This document shows positions 1-6,527 of a stretch of DNA of 12,421 bases, one piece after another. The stretch spans positions 1-12,421 of the forward strand of contig JAEWHT010000236.1 of the NCBI GenBank assembly GCA_023387695.1, given 5' to 3'. The notes beneath the pieces were generated by a model that was not told where the DNA came from, searched no databases, and was given only the letters and a program-made list of their open reading frames with translations. A program made the translations under genes and the position numbers. Each line of letters opens with the position of its first letter. Positions within the stretch are counted from its first letter, which is position 1. This stretch comes from Pseudomonadota bacterium. GTDB lineage: Bacteria > Pseudomonadota > Alphaproteobacteria > Rhizobiales > Xanthobacteraceae.

Positions 1-54
1 TGTAACCATTGGGATCAATCGCTTTTCTGGTTGGAAGGGTTCCGGCAGCGTTCT

Positions 55-73
55 TACCAAGGCGGCCTTGGTA
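55..73. other. Perfect 8-bp inverted repeat upstream of ffs
   Basis: TACCAAGG at 55-62 and its exact reverse complement CCTTGGTA at 66-73 flank a 3-nt loop (CGG). No T-run follows on either side, so it is not an obvious intrinsic terminator. It could be an operator or the end of a transcript from outside the window. The rest of 1-154 shows short GC-rich self-complementary pieces but no supported gene. Confidence 0.4.
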
Positions 74-154
74 GCGAAAGCACAGCCTATCGGCTGGGCA
101 GGCCCGGAATTGCCCGGATGCTGGGCAAGATCAAGCTGTACAATGTGATACCCG

Positions 155-184
155 CTTGCGTTCCCGCCTTTTTGGCCCCAAATA
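155..184 (+). promoter_or_regulatory. Possible promoter of ffs
   Basis: CTTGCG at 155-160 resembles an alphaproteobacterial -35 element. The AT-containing CCAAAT at 178-183 lies about one spacer length downstream and 7-8 nt before the inferred RNA 5' end at 191. The -10 match is poor and the assignment rests mainly on position. Confidence 0.25.
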
Positions 185-190
185 GGGACC

Positions 191-288
191 GGGAGATTGG
201 CGGTGGACGAGCCACTCGCCAACCGGGTCAGGTCCGGAAGGAAGCAGCCCTAACGAGGTCCGGATCGGGTCGCTCGTCAGTCTCCTAC
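191..288 (+). ncRNA. ffs: Signal recognition particle RNA, small bacterial (4.5S) type
   Basis: This is the RNA core of the signal recognition particle. It binds Ffh and targets nascent membrane and secreted proteins to FtsY and the Sec translocon. The diagnostic apical region lies at 226-250: GGTCAGGTCCGG, then the GGAA tetraloop (236-239), then the GGAAGCAGCCC side of the asymmetric internal loop that binds the Ffh M domain. The terminal helix closes by pairing GGAGA (192-196) with TCTCC (281-285). A length of about 98 nt matches the small, Alu-less bacterial class. A T6 run follows at 292-297. The ends are inferred from pairing and are good to a few bases. The gene lies about 95 nt before dnaX on the same strand, as in Bacillus subtilis (scr-dnaX-yaaK-recR). 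Confidence 0.93.
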
Positions 289-297
289 CTGTTTTTT
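281..297 (+). terminator. 3' end and T-run terminating ffs
   Basis: The 3' strand of the SRP RNA terminal helix (281-285) is followed within a few bases by six T residues (292-297). This fits intrinsic termination using the RNA's own closing stem. Confidence 0.55.
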
Positions 298-307
298 CGA
301 GCAAATT

Positions 308-332
308 GCGCCGGCGGGCATCCCGCCAGCGC
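308..332 (+). other. Stem-loop in the ffs-dnaX gap
   Basis: GCGC (308-311) and GGCGGG (313-318) pair with CCCGCC (322-327) and GCGC (329-332). The loop is CAT and there is one C/A mismatch (312/328). The stem starts 11 nt after the ffs T-run and ends 50 nt before the dnaX start codon. It has no strong T-run of its own. It may lie in the dnaX leader, help to end ffs transcripts, or be incidental in GC-rich DNA. Confidence 0.4.
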
Positions 333-382
333 GCTCCTTTCCGCAAAAGCCGGCCGAGAGACATTTCATTGCGGATCGACCG

Positions 383-2212
383 ATGACCGACGCTGGCGCC
401 CCTCCGAACCCTGATAGCGCCGGCCAGCCCTACAGGGTGCTGGCGCGCAAATACCGTCCTTCCTCTTTCGACGATCTGATCGGCCAGGAGGCCGTGGTCC
501 GCACCGTCTCGAATGCGTTCGAGACCGGGCGCATTCCGCAGGCCTGGATCCTCACCGGCGTCCGCGGCGTCGGCAAGACCACCACTGCGCGTATCCTCGC
601 CCGTGCACTCAACTATGAGATGCCGGACGGCTCCGTGAAGGGCCCGACCATCCACATGCCGACGCTGGGCGTGCATTGCCAGGCGATTATGGAAAGCCGG
701 CACATGGACGTGCTGGAGATGGACGCGGCTTCGCATACCGGCGTCGACGACGTTCGCCAGATCAATGACAGCGTGCGCTACGCGCCGGCCAGCGCCCGCT
801 ACAAGGTCTACATCATCGACGAAGTCCACATGCTGTCGACGGCGGCGTTCAACGCCTTCCTGAAAACGCTGGAGGAACCGCCGGAGCACGCCAAGTTCGT
901 GTTCGCCACGACCGAGATCCGCAAGGTTCCGGTCACCGTGCTGTCGCGCTGCCAGCGCTTTGACCTGCGCCGTGTCGAGGCCGACGTGCTGATGAAGCAT
1001 CTCGCCAACATCGCTGCGAAGGAAAACGTCGAGATCGAGCCCGAAGCGCTCGGCATCATCGCGCGCGCGGCGGAAGGCTCGGTGCGCGATTCGCTGTCGC
1101 TGCTCGACCAGGCGATCGCGCATGCGGCGGGGCAGGTGAAGGCCGATGCCGTCAGGCAGATGCTAGGGCTCGCCGACCGCACCCGCGTCATCGACCTCTT
1201 CGATTCATTGGTACGCGGTGATATCGCCGCCGCCTTCACTGAGTTCCGCGACCAGTACGATGTCGGCGCCGATCCCATCGTCGTGCTGTCGGACCTCGCC
1301 GAGTTCGTCAATTTCGTCACCCGGGTGAAGTTCGTGCCGGCGACCGCCGAGAACGTCGCCTATGGCGAGACCGAGCGGGTCCGGGCGAAGGATTTCGCTT
1401 CGAAGATTTCCAATCGCGTGCTGGCTCGGATGTGGCAGATGCTGCTCAAGGGCATCACCGAGGTGCAAGGCGCGACGCGGCCCGCCGCCGCCGCCGAGAT
1501 GGTGCTGGTGCGCATCGCCTATGTCGCGGACCTTCCGACGCCGGATGAAGCGATCCGGATGCTGGAGCAGAACGGCGGTGGTTCGCCGGTTGTGGGTGGT
1601 GGCGGTGGTGCGCGCAGTAGCGCATCGTCTGCCCCGATGGCCTCCGCGACATCCGTGACCTCTGCTGCGCCGGTCCGCATGCCGACGTCGTCGCCGACAG
1701 CGTTCGGTGGAAGTGCCCGGCCGCAGATGGCAGCGCCCGCGCCGGATCCGCAAGGCGCGGCTCCCCAGGTGCGCGTCACCAGCTTCACCCAGCTCGTCGC
1801 GCTTGCCAGTCAGAAGCGCGACGTCATGACCAAGGCCGCGCTCGAGGGCGACATGCGCCTCGTTCGCTTCGAGGAGGGCCGGCTCGAAATCGCGCTCGAG
1901 CCGAACGCCTCCAAGACTATGATCACCGAACTCGCGAAAAAGTTCGAGATGTGGACCGGCCGGCGCTGGACCATCATCGTGTCCAACGAGCAGGGCGAGC
2001 CGACGCTGCGCGCGGTGAGCCAGGCGGCGAAGCAGGAACATGCGCGCAGCGCCGAGGCTGATCCGCGCGTGCAGGAGGTGCTGTCGCGCTTCCCCGGTGC
2101 GAAGGTCGTCGAGGTCCGCAGGCTTGCCTCCGAGACGCCGGAATCCAATATTAACGCCGACTATGGTTCTGACGATCCGCCTGACGGTTCCGACGCCGAC
2201 GACGATCTCTAG
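383..2212 (+). CDS. dnaX: DNA polymerase III subunit tau (clamp-loader ATPase DnaX)
   Basis: DnaX is the ATPase motor of the clamp loader. It opens the beta clamp onto primed DNA and, as tau, couples polymerases to the replicative helicase. Visible are Walker A GVRGVGKT (residues 59-66), Walker B with DEVH (146-149), and the sensor motif SRC (188-190) in the AAA+ region (about 18-250), then the collar domain to about residue 392. A Gly/Ser/Ala/Pro-rich linker (about 396-455) follows, with GGG at 398-400 and GGGGG at 405-409. A tau-type C-terminal domain (about 465-580) and an acidic tail end the protein. At 609 aa it is full-length tau. The four-cysteine zinc site of the E. coli protein is reduced to one cysteine (C99). 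No canonical A AAA AAG slippery heptamer was found. The ATG at 383 has only a weak ribosome-binding site, but it precedes the conserved YRVLARKYRP segment by a usual distance. ybaB and recR follow closely. Confidence 0.96.
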   Translation: MTDAGAPPNPDSAGQPYRVLARKYRPSSFDDLIGQEAVVRTVSNAFETGRIPQAWILTGVRGVGKTTTARILARALNYEMPDGSVKGPTIHMPTLGVHCQAIMESRHMDVLEMDAASHTGVDDVRQINDSVRYAPASARYKVYIIDEVHMLSTAAFNAFLKTLEEPPEHAKFVFATTEIRKVPVTVLSRCQRFDLRRVEADVLMKHLANIAAKENVEIEPEALGIIARAAEGSVRDSLSLLDQAIAHAAGQVKADAVRQMLGLADRTRVIDLFDSLVRGDIAAAFTEFRDQYDVGADPIVVLSDLAEFVNFVTRVKFVPATAENVAYGETERVRAKDFASKISNRVLARMWQMLLKGITEVQGATRPAAAAEMVLVRIAYVADLPTPDEAIRMLEQNGGGSPVVGGGGGARSSASSAPMASATSVTSAAPVRMPTSSPTAFGGSARPQMAAPAPDPQGAAPQVRVTSFTQLVALASQKRDVMTKAALEGDMRLVRFEEGRLEIALEPNASKTMITELAKKFEMWTGRRWTIIVSNEQGEPTLRAVSQAAKQEHARSAEADPRVQEVLSRFPGAKVVEVRRLASETPESNINADYGSDDPPDGSDADDDL

Positions 2213-2222
2213 AGCCAGTTTT

Positions 2223-2227
2223 AAGGA
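2223..2227 (+). promoter_or_regulatory. Ribosome-binding site of ybaB
   Basis: AAGGA ends 9 nt before the ATG at 2237, in the 24-nt gap after the dnaX stop. It fixes the ybaB start and supports translation from a dnaX-ybaB-recR message. Confidence 0.6.
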
Positions 2228-2236
2228 CGAACACCC

Positions 2237-2557
2237 ATGGCTGATTTTCTCGGCATGATGAAGCAGGCAGCGCAGCTGCAATCCAAGATGCAGGAGATGC
2301 AGGAGTCTCTCGCCAATGTGGAGGTCGAGGGTATCTCCGGCGGCGGTCTCGTCGCCGTGCGCATGACCGCGAAGATGGACGTCAAGGGCATCAAGATCGA
2401 TCCCTCGCTGATGAAGGCTGAGGAGCGCGAGGTGCTGGAAGATCTGCTCGTCACCGCGCTCAGTGATGCCCGCCGCAAGGCGGAGACGGCGATGCAGGAA
2501 AAGATGCAGTCCCTCACCGGCGGGCTCGGCCTGCCGTCGGGGCTGTTCGGCCAGTAA
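2237..2557 (+). CDS. ybaB: YbaB/EbfC family nucleoid-associated protein
   Basis: This is a small DNA-binding protein of the YbaB/EbfC family. Such proteins form dimers shaped like tweezers and bind the nucleoid; some act in gene regulation. The 106-aa length is typical. It opens with the family-type MADFLGMMKQAAQLQSKM, an N-terminal helix rich in Q, M and K. A middle segment with GGGLVAV (about 35-41) and the strand VKGIKIDP (about 49-56) follows, then a long C-terminal helix and a glycine-rich tail (GGLGLPSGLFGQ). It lies 24 nt after dnaX and 1 nt before the recR start codon, the classic dnaX-ybaB-recR order. A role beside recombinational repair is inferred from linkage only. Confidence 0.94.
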   Translation: MADFLGMMKQAAQLQSKMQEMQESLANVEVEGISGGGLVAVRMTAKMDVKGIKIDPSLMKAEEREVLEDLLVTALSDARRKAETAMQEKMQSLTGGLGLPSGLFGQ

Positions 2558-2558
2558 G

Positions 2559-3161
2559 ATGGGCGCGGTTGCAGGTCCCGAAATCGAGCGGCTGGTCCAG
2601 CTTCTCGCACGGCTGCCGGGCCTGGGCCCGCGCTCCGCGCGGCGTGCGGCGCTGCATCTGATCAAGAAGCGCGAAGCGCTGATGATGCCGCTGTCCTCAG
2701 CGTTGACGGTTGCGCTGGACAAGGTCCAGGTCTGCAAGACCTGCGGCAATATCGACACGCAAAATCCCTGCACGGTCTGCACCGACCCGAAGCGCGATCC
2801 CGCCATCATCGTCGTCGTCGCCGACGTCGCCGATCTCTGGGCGCTGGAACGGGCGAATGCGACGCAAGGGCGCTATCACGTGCTGGGCGCGACCTTGTCG
2901 CCGCTTGACGGCGTCGGCCCGCAGGACCTCACCATCGACGCGCTGGTTGCGCGCGCGCATGCGCCCGAGGTGCATGAGATCATCTTAGCGCTGAATGCGA
3001 CGGTCGACGGCCAGACCACGGCGCATTACATCACCGACCTGCTTCAGGACGCCAACGTAAAGGTAACCCGGCTGGCTCACGGTGTGCCTGTCGGTGGTGA
3101 GCTTGATTATCTCGATGAGGGCACGCTATCAGCCGCCATGCGGCAGCGGACCCTGTTCTAG
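2559..3161 (+). CDS. recR: Recombination mediator protein RecR
   Basis: RecR works with RecO (and RecF) to load RecA onto SSB-coated single-stranded DNA at gaps and stalled forks. The 200-aa product has the family layout: an N-terminal helix-hairpin-helix (about 8-37, LPGLGPRSARRAALHL), a Cys4 zinc finger (C59, C62, C71, C74), a Toprim domain (about 80-175) with LSPLDGVGPQDL, and the C-terminal NATVDGQTTAHY and GVPVGGELDYLDEGTL motifs. The ATG at 2559 is chosen over upstream in-frame starts because it gives the normal N-terminus and sits 1 nt after the ybaB stop, which suggests coupled translation. In the Toprim strand the usual VVE(S/D) glutamate is alanine (A88, VVVADVADL). RecR Toprim is not thought to be catalytic, so the protein is probably functional. 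Confidence 0.96.
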   Translation: MGAVAGPEIERLVQLLARLPGLGPRSARRAALHLIKKREALMMPLSSALTVALDKVQVCKTCGNIDTQNPCTVCTDPKRDPAIIVVVADVADLWALERANATQGRYHVLGATLSPLDGVGPQDLTIDALVARAHAPEVHEIILALNATVDGQTTAHYITDLLQDANVKVTRLAHGVPVGGELDYLDEGTLSAAMRQRTLF

Positions 3162-3188
3162 CTATCTAGATTTAACGGAACGGACGAC

Positions 3189-3623
3189 ATGACGAAACTT
3201 TTCGCCACACGCTTGGCTTTGGTCGCAACGATGCTGTTGGTGGTGACACCGGCCGTCTCTGCGCAGCAGGACGACGAGGCGGCTCCGGCCTCAAAGCCCG
3301 GCAAGCTGATCAGCACCGGCGAAGTGCTCTCGGGCGAGCTGAACGCCATGAAGATTCGCGATGCCAAGAATGCCGGCAAGCGGGTCGCGATGTACCAGAT
3401 CACCTCCGAGCCGCGCCGCCTTCCGGCGCCGAGCGGCTTGTGTGATCTCGAGACGGGGCCGGAGACGTTTCAGCTTGTCACGTCCAGCGACGCGCAGGCC
3501 TCGCAGCTGAAATCGTTCGTCGGCAAAGAGATCTCGGTCAAGGTCGACGAGATCGCCTGCGCCAGCGATCCCGGCCAGATGAGTGAGGCAGTAGTCACGA
3601 AATGGAGTTTGGTGAAGAAGTAA
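3189..3623 (+). CDS. Small exported protein of unknown function
   Basis: I do not recognise a named family. The 144-aa product starts with a clear Sec signal peptide: basic K3 and R8, a hydrophobic core about 9-21, and likely signal peptidase I cleavage after AVSA (residue 25). The mature part is about 119 aa and soluble. It has two cysteines, C85 (SGLCDLETG) and C124 (IACAS), which could form a periplasmic disulfide. Its region FVGKEISVKVDEIACA (about 110-125) suggests a small beta fold. GGAA at 3177-3180 and GGA at 3182-3184 can serve as the ribosome-binding site. It begins 27 nt after recR, so it may be co-transcribed, but nothing visible links it to repair. The REP-like palindrome starts 13 nt after its stop. 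Confidence 0.8.
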   Translation: MTKLFATRLALVATMLLVVTPAVSAQQDDEAAPASKPGKLISTGEVLSGELNAMKIRDAKNAGKRVAMYQITSEPRRLPAPSGLCDLETGPETFQLVTSSDAQASQLKSFVGKEISVKVDEIACASDPGQMSEAVVTKWSLVKK

Positions 3624-3635
3624 TACGCCCTCCGT

Positions 3636-3722
3636 CGTCATTGCGAGGAGCACTTGCGACGAAGCAATCCAGAATCCTTCCGCGGAAAGATTCTGGATTG
3701 CTTCGCTTCGCTCGCAATGACG
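3636..3722. repeat. REP-like palindromic element between convergent genes
   Basis: CGTCATTGCGAG at 3636-3647 is the reverse complement of CTCGCAATGACG at 3711-3722. Inner arms CAGAATC (3670-3676) and GATTCTG (3689-3695) close on the perfect palindrome TTCCGCGGAA (3678-3687). The left arm has a short interruption compared with the right, so the 87-nt hairpin is near-perfect rather than perfect. I recognise this core as a dispersed intergenic repeat of Bradyrhizobium-type genomes. It lies between the stops of the exported-protein gene and the ampG-type gene and could end transcription from both sides. Confidence 0.85.
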
Positions 3723-3738
3723 AGGAGAGAAGTGTGTC

Positions 3739-5103
3739 CTAAACCCGCACCGGCCCCAGTTCCTCAAAATGTCCGCGCTTCTGCAGCCAGGTCAGCAGTA
3801 TCAGGCTCGGAATCGCCACAAGCACGCAGATCACGAAGAACAGCGGCCAGCCGGTGGCGCTGGCGACGTAGCCTGCGCTCGATGACAGATATGTCCGCCC
3901 CACCGCCGCGAGCGCGGTGAGCAGCGCATATTGCGTCGCCGTGTGCAGCGGGTTCTGGCACAGCGCTGACAGATACGCGACGAAGATCACCGTGCCGATC
4001 GCGCTGGTGAAATTCTCGGCGCAGATCGCAAGCGCCAGCGCCCATTGATTGGTGCCGACCACGGCAAGCCAGGAGAAGGTGAGGTTGGCCAGCGCTTGCA
4101 CCAAGCCGCCGATCCAGAGTGAATTTGCCAGCGAATAACGCCGCGCGACGAAACCGCCGGCAAAGCCGCCGATCAGGGTCGCGGCGAGGCCGACGCCTTT
4201 CACGATCGCCGCATAGTCGTTGCGGGTGAAGCCGAGATCGATCACGAACGGTGCCGTCATCGTGCCCGAGAACGCGTCGGTGAATTTGAACAGCACGACG
4301 AAGGCAAGCGCCGCGAGCGCGTCCTTGCGTGACAGGAATTCGGAGAACGCACCGATCGCCGCATGCAGCACGCGCGTGAACGCGGTCTCGGTTTGCGTTG
4401 CAGCCTCCGCCTGCACTGACTTTTCGGGCTCGGTCGCGACCAGTGCCGTGACCGTCCCGATCAACACCATCGCGGCCATCACCACATAGCCCCACATCCA
4501 GGCCGATGCGCGCGTGATGCCGGTGCTCTCGAAGCCCGAGACCATGAACAGCGCGCCCGCGGTCGAGACCAGCATGCCGATGCGATAGGCCGCAACGTAG
4601 GCCGCCATGCCGGCGGCCTGCTCGCTCTCGGGGAGGCTCTCGACGCGGAAGGCATCGACCACGATGTCCTGCGTCGACGACGTCGTCGCCACCAGCACCG
4701 CGCCAAGCGCGACATAGAACGGCGAGCGCGCGGGATCGGTCATCGCGAGCAGCAGGATCGAAATGATCAGCAGTATCTGCGAAAACACCAGCCAACCGCG
4801 CCGCCGCCCGAAGGCTTGCGTGAACAGCGGCACATGCAGCGCATCCACCAGCGGCGCCCATAGGAACTTCAGCGTGTAGGGCGTGCCGACCAGTGCAAAC
4901 AGCCCGATGGTCTTGAGGTCGACACCGGCCTCGCGCATCCACACCAGCAGCGTCGAGCCCGACAGCGCCAGCGGCAGCCCCGACGAGAATCCGAGGAACA
5001 GCACAATCAGCACCCGTGGCTGCAGGTAAACAGCCAGGCTGTCGCGCCAGGAGGTCGCAGGGGCATCGGAGCCGGCGGGGGACGTCGCGTCGGGGGCGGT
5101 CAT
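3739..5103 (-). CDS. ampG: AmpG-type muropeptide permease, MFS superfamily
   Basis: AmpG carries anhydro-muropeptides from periplasm to cytoplasm for cell-wall recycling. In some bacteria this also feeds the signal that induces AmpC beta-lactamase. The 454-aa protein shows about 12 hydrophobic membrane segments and AmpG landmarks in the first half: GFSSGLPLAL (38-47), KFLWAPLVDAL (79-89), a basic GRRRGW loop (99-104) typical of MFS loop 2-3, and QDIVVDAFR (145-153). A polar central loop lies near 230-245. The N-terminus (about 1-25) is hydrophilic and Ala/Pro/Ser-rich, and the ribosome-binding site for the ATG at 5103 is weak, so a slightly later start is possible. It lies 51 nt downstream of rmuC on the same strand and may share its transcript. 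No ampC or ampR is in the window. The substrate is inferred from the family. Confidence 0.85.
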   Translation of the reverse strand: MTAPDATSPAGSDAPATSWRDSLAVYLQPRVLIVLFLGFSSGLPLALSGSTLLVWMREAGVDLKTIGLFALVGTPYTLKFLWAPLVDALHVPLFTQAFGRRRGWLVFSQILLIISILLLAMTDPARSPFYVALGAVLVATTSSTQDIVVDAFRVESLPESEQAAGMAAYVAAYRIGMLVSTAGALFMVSGFESTGITRASAWMWGYVVMAAMVLIGTVTALVATEPEKSVQAEAATQTETAFTRVLHAAIGAFSEFLSRKDALAALAFVVLFKFTDAFSGTMTAPFVIDLGFTRNDYAAIVKGVGLAATLIGGFAGGFVARRYSLANSLWIGGLVQALANLTFSWLAVVGTNQWALALAICAENFTSAIGTVIFVAYLSALCQNPLHTATQYALLTALAAVGRTYLSSSAGYVASATGWPLFFVICVLVAIPSLILLTWLQKRGHFEELGPVRV

Positions 5104-5154
5104 GGGGAGGTGTTAGCAGATTCTGGCGCCACGTGACGACAGTGTGCCGCAAAT

Positions 5155-6357
5155 CTACTCCCCAGCTTGAAGCTTCCTCGGAAACAGCTCCGGCGCGCCA
5201 GACGCCACCAGCCGCGGCCCCTCCGCCGGCGCGTCGGTCTTGCTGAAATCGAGCTCCTCGATTCGTCCCGCCCGCTTCTCGATTTTATCGGCGGAGATCA
5301 GGATCTGGCGGACGTCTTCGTTGGCGTCGGCAAAGTGCTTCTGCAGCTTGACCACGCGGTCGCGCAGGCGTCCCAAATCGTCGCCGAGCTTGATCACTTC
5401 GGTCTGGATCTGGTCGGCGGCGTCGCGCATGCGCGCGTCCTTCATGATCTGCTGCATCACCTGGATCGCGAGCATCAGCAGCGAAGGCGACACCAGCACG
5501 ACGCGAGCGCGGTAGGCCTTCTGGATCACGTCGTCGAAGCCGTCATGGATCTCGGCGTAGACCGATTCCGACGGCACGAACATCAGCGCCATCTCCTGAG
5601 TCTCTCCGGTGACGAGGTATTTTTCGGCGATGTCGCTGACATGCTTCATCACGTCGCCGCGTAGCCGCTGGGTCGCGACACGCTTCTCCTCGTCGGTGCG
5701 GGCGTCGTGCAGCGCGGTCATCGCTTCCAGCGGGAATTTCGCGTCGATGCAGAGTGGGCGCTGGTCGGGCAGGAACACCACGCAATCGGGTCGCTTGCCG
5801 GTCGAGAGCGTGAACTGGAATTCGTATGCGCCCTTCGGCAGGCCGTCCTGGACAATCGCCTCCATCCGCGCCTGACCAAACGCACCGCGCGACTGCTTGT
5901 TGGCGAGCACGTCGCGGAGCGTCGTCACCTGCGTGGTGAGGTCGGTGAGGTTCTTGTGGGCGCTGTCGATGATGCCGAGCCGCTCGTGCAGCGCGCGCAG
6001 GCTCTCCATGGTGTTGCGGGTCGAGTGCTCCATGGACTGTCCGACCCGGTGGGTCACCGAATCCAGTCGCTCGTTGAGCCCCCGTGCCATCTCGGCCTGG
6101 CGGCCGGCCAGCGCCTGGTTCATGGCGTCGGCCCGGCCCGAGGCCTCGCTCTGGGCGTGCAGCACCTGGCTGAGCCGCTCTTCCAGCTCGTCGGCCCGGA
6201 TGGCGTTCGCCATCGCGAGTTCCGCGCCGCGCCGCCCGGATCTGGCGATCACGACGGCAATCACCAGCAGCAGGATGAGGACGAGGGTGCCGAAGCCGAT
6301 CAGCGCATCGATCGTGCGCACCGGCCAGTCACCCAGCATGAAAATGATCTCGTTCAT
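5155..6357 (-). CDS. rmuC: RmuC family protein (DNA recombination protein, predicted nuclease)
   Basis: The RmuC family limits recombination at inverted repeats in E. coli. Its members are membrane-anchored, coiled-coil proteins with a predicted PD-(D/E)XK nuclease fold. This 400-aa protein has one N-terminal membrane segment (about 18-39) followed by basic residues, then a long coiled-coil-like helix (about 45-150). The core has GAFGQARMEAIV (158-169, E166), KRPDCVVFLPD (188-198, D191) and IDAKFPLE (204-211, D205 and K207), which fit the nuclease signature. A second helical segment (about 320-365) follows. The ATG at 6357 has AAGGGG 4 nt upstream. Biochemical activity of the family is poorly established. 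rmuC is read divergently from def across a 170-bp gap. Confidence 0.92.
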   Translation of the reverse strand: MNEIIFMLGDWPVRTIDALIGFGTLVLILLLVIAVVIARSGRRGAELAMANAIRADELEERLSQVLHAQSEASGRADAMNQALAGRQAEMARGLNERLDSVTHRVGQSMEHSTRNTMESLRALHERLGIIDSAHKNLTDLTTQVTTLRDVLANKQSRGAFGQARMEAIVQDGLPKGAYEFQFTLSTGKRPDCVVFLPDQRPLCIDAKFPLEAMTALHDARTDEEKRVATQRLRGDVMKHVSDIAEKYLVTGETQEMALMFVPSESVYAEIHDGFDDVIQKAYRARVVLVSPSLLMLAIQVMQQIMKDARMRDAADQIQTEVIKLGDDLGRLRDRVVKLQKHFADANEDVRQILISADKIEKRAGRIEELDFSKTDAPAEGPRLVASGAPELFPRKLQAGE

Positions 6358-6408
6358 GCCGCCCCTTGTAGCCGATTCGCGAGCCCGCGCGAACGAAGAG
6401 GGAACAAT

Positions 6409-6423
6409 GGGGCTAACGGCCCC
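6409..6423. other. Short GC hairpin in the rmuC-def gap
   Basis: GGGGC (6409-6413) pairs with GCCCC (6419-6423) around the loop TAACG. A T5 run (6428-6432) follows on the + strand, so it looks like a weak + strand terminator, although no + strand gene lies just upstream. On the - strand it could lie in the rmuC leader. Confidence 0.3.
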
Positions 6424-6428
6424 CTGAT

Positions 6429-6475
6429 TTTTATGGTTACCGAAAGCTTAAGTTTTATGGTTAGCGAAACGTTAA
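6429..6475 (+). promoter_or_regulatory. Two tandem 23-nt direct repeats with CtrA-like cores
   Basis: Copy A is 6429-6451 and copy B is 6453-6475, with a period of 24. Both begin TTTTATGGTTA, share CGAAA in the middle and end TTAA; 20 of 23 positions match. Each contains TTA(C/G)-N7-TTAA (6437-6451 and 6461-6475), one base off the TTAA-N7-TTAA consensus known for the alphaproteobacterial cell-cycle regulator CtrA. The pair lies in the divergent rmuC-def gap. The repeat itself is seen directly; the identity of the binding protein is inferred. Confidence 0.6.
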
Positions 6476-6491
6476 CGCGTTCCGCGCCGCA

Positions 6492-6519
6492 TTGACCGCA
6501 TGTCGCGCGCGGCTTAAAT
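6492..6519 (+). promoter_or_regulatory. Sigma70-like promoter of def
   Basis: TTGACC (6492-6497), a 16-nt spacer and TTAAAT (6514-6519) form a good housekeeping promoter. The expected start of transcription, about 6-8 nt after the -10, falls at 6525-6527, immediately before the def ATG at 6528. This implies a leaderless or nearly leaderless def-fmt-truA message. Confidence 0.5.
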
Positions 6520-6527
6520 CGCCCGCC

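Noticed and set aside
31..414. Open frame over the ffs region
   Set aside because: It overlaps the whole SRP RNA and the dnaX start and has no protein family features.
1934..1942. Possible dnaX frameshift site (GCG AAA AAG)
   Set aside because: The heptamer is G AAA AAG, not A AAA AAG, and it lies at codons 518-520, too near the C-terminus to yield a gamma-like product.
1205..2809. Long open frame (534 codons) antisense to dnaX, ybaB and recR
   Set aside because: It is rich in R, H, G and A with no domain, and crosses three well-supported genes on the other strand. It is a shadow of GC-rich codon use.
3764..5152. 462-codon open frame on the - strand overlapping ampG in another frame
   Set aside because: The product is arginine- and cysteine-rich with no membrane segments, while the alternative frame gives a clean AmpG-type transporter.
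6492..6494. In-frame TTG as an upstream start for def
   Set aside because: It coincides with the -35 hexamer, has no ribosome-binding site and would add 12 residues not found in the family.
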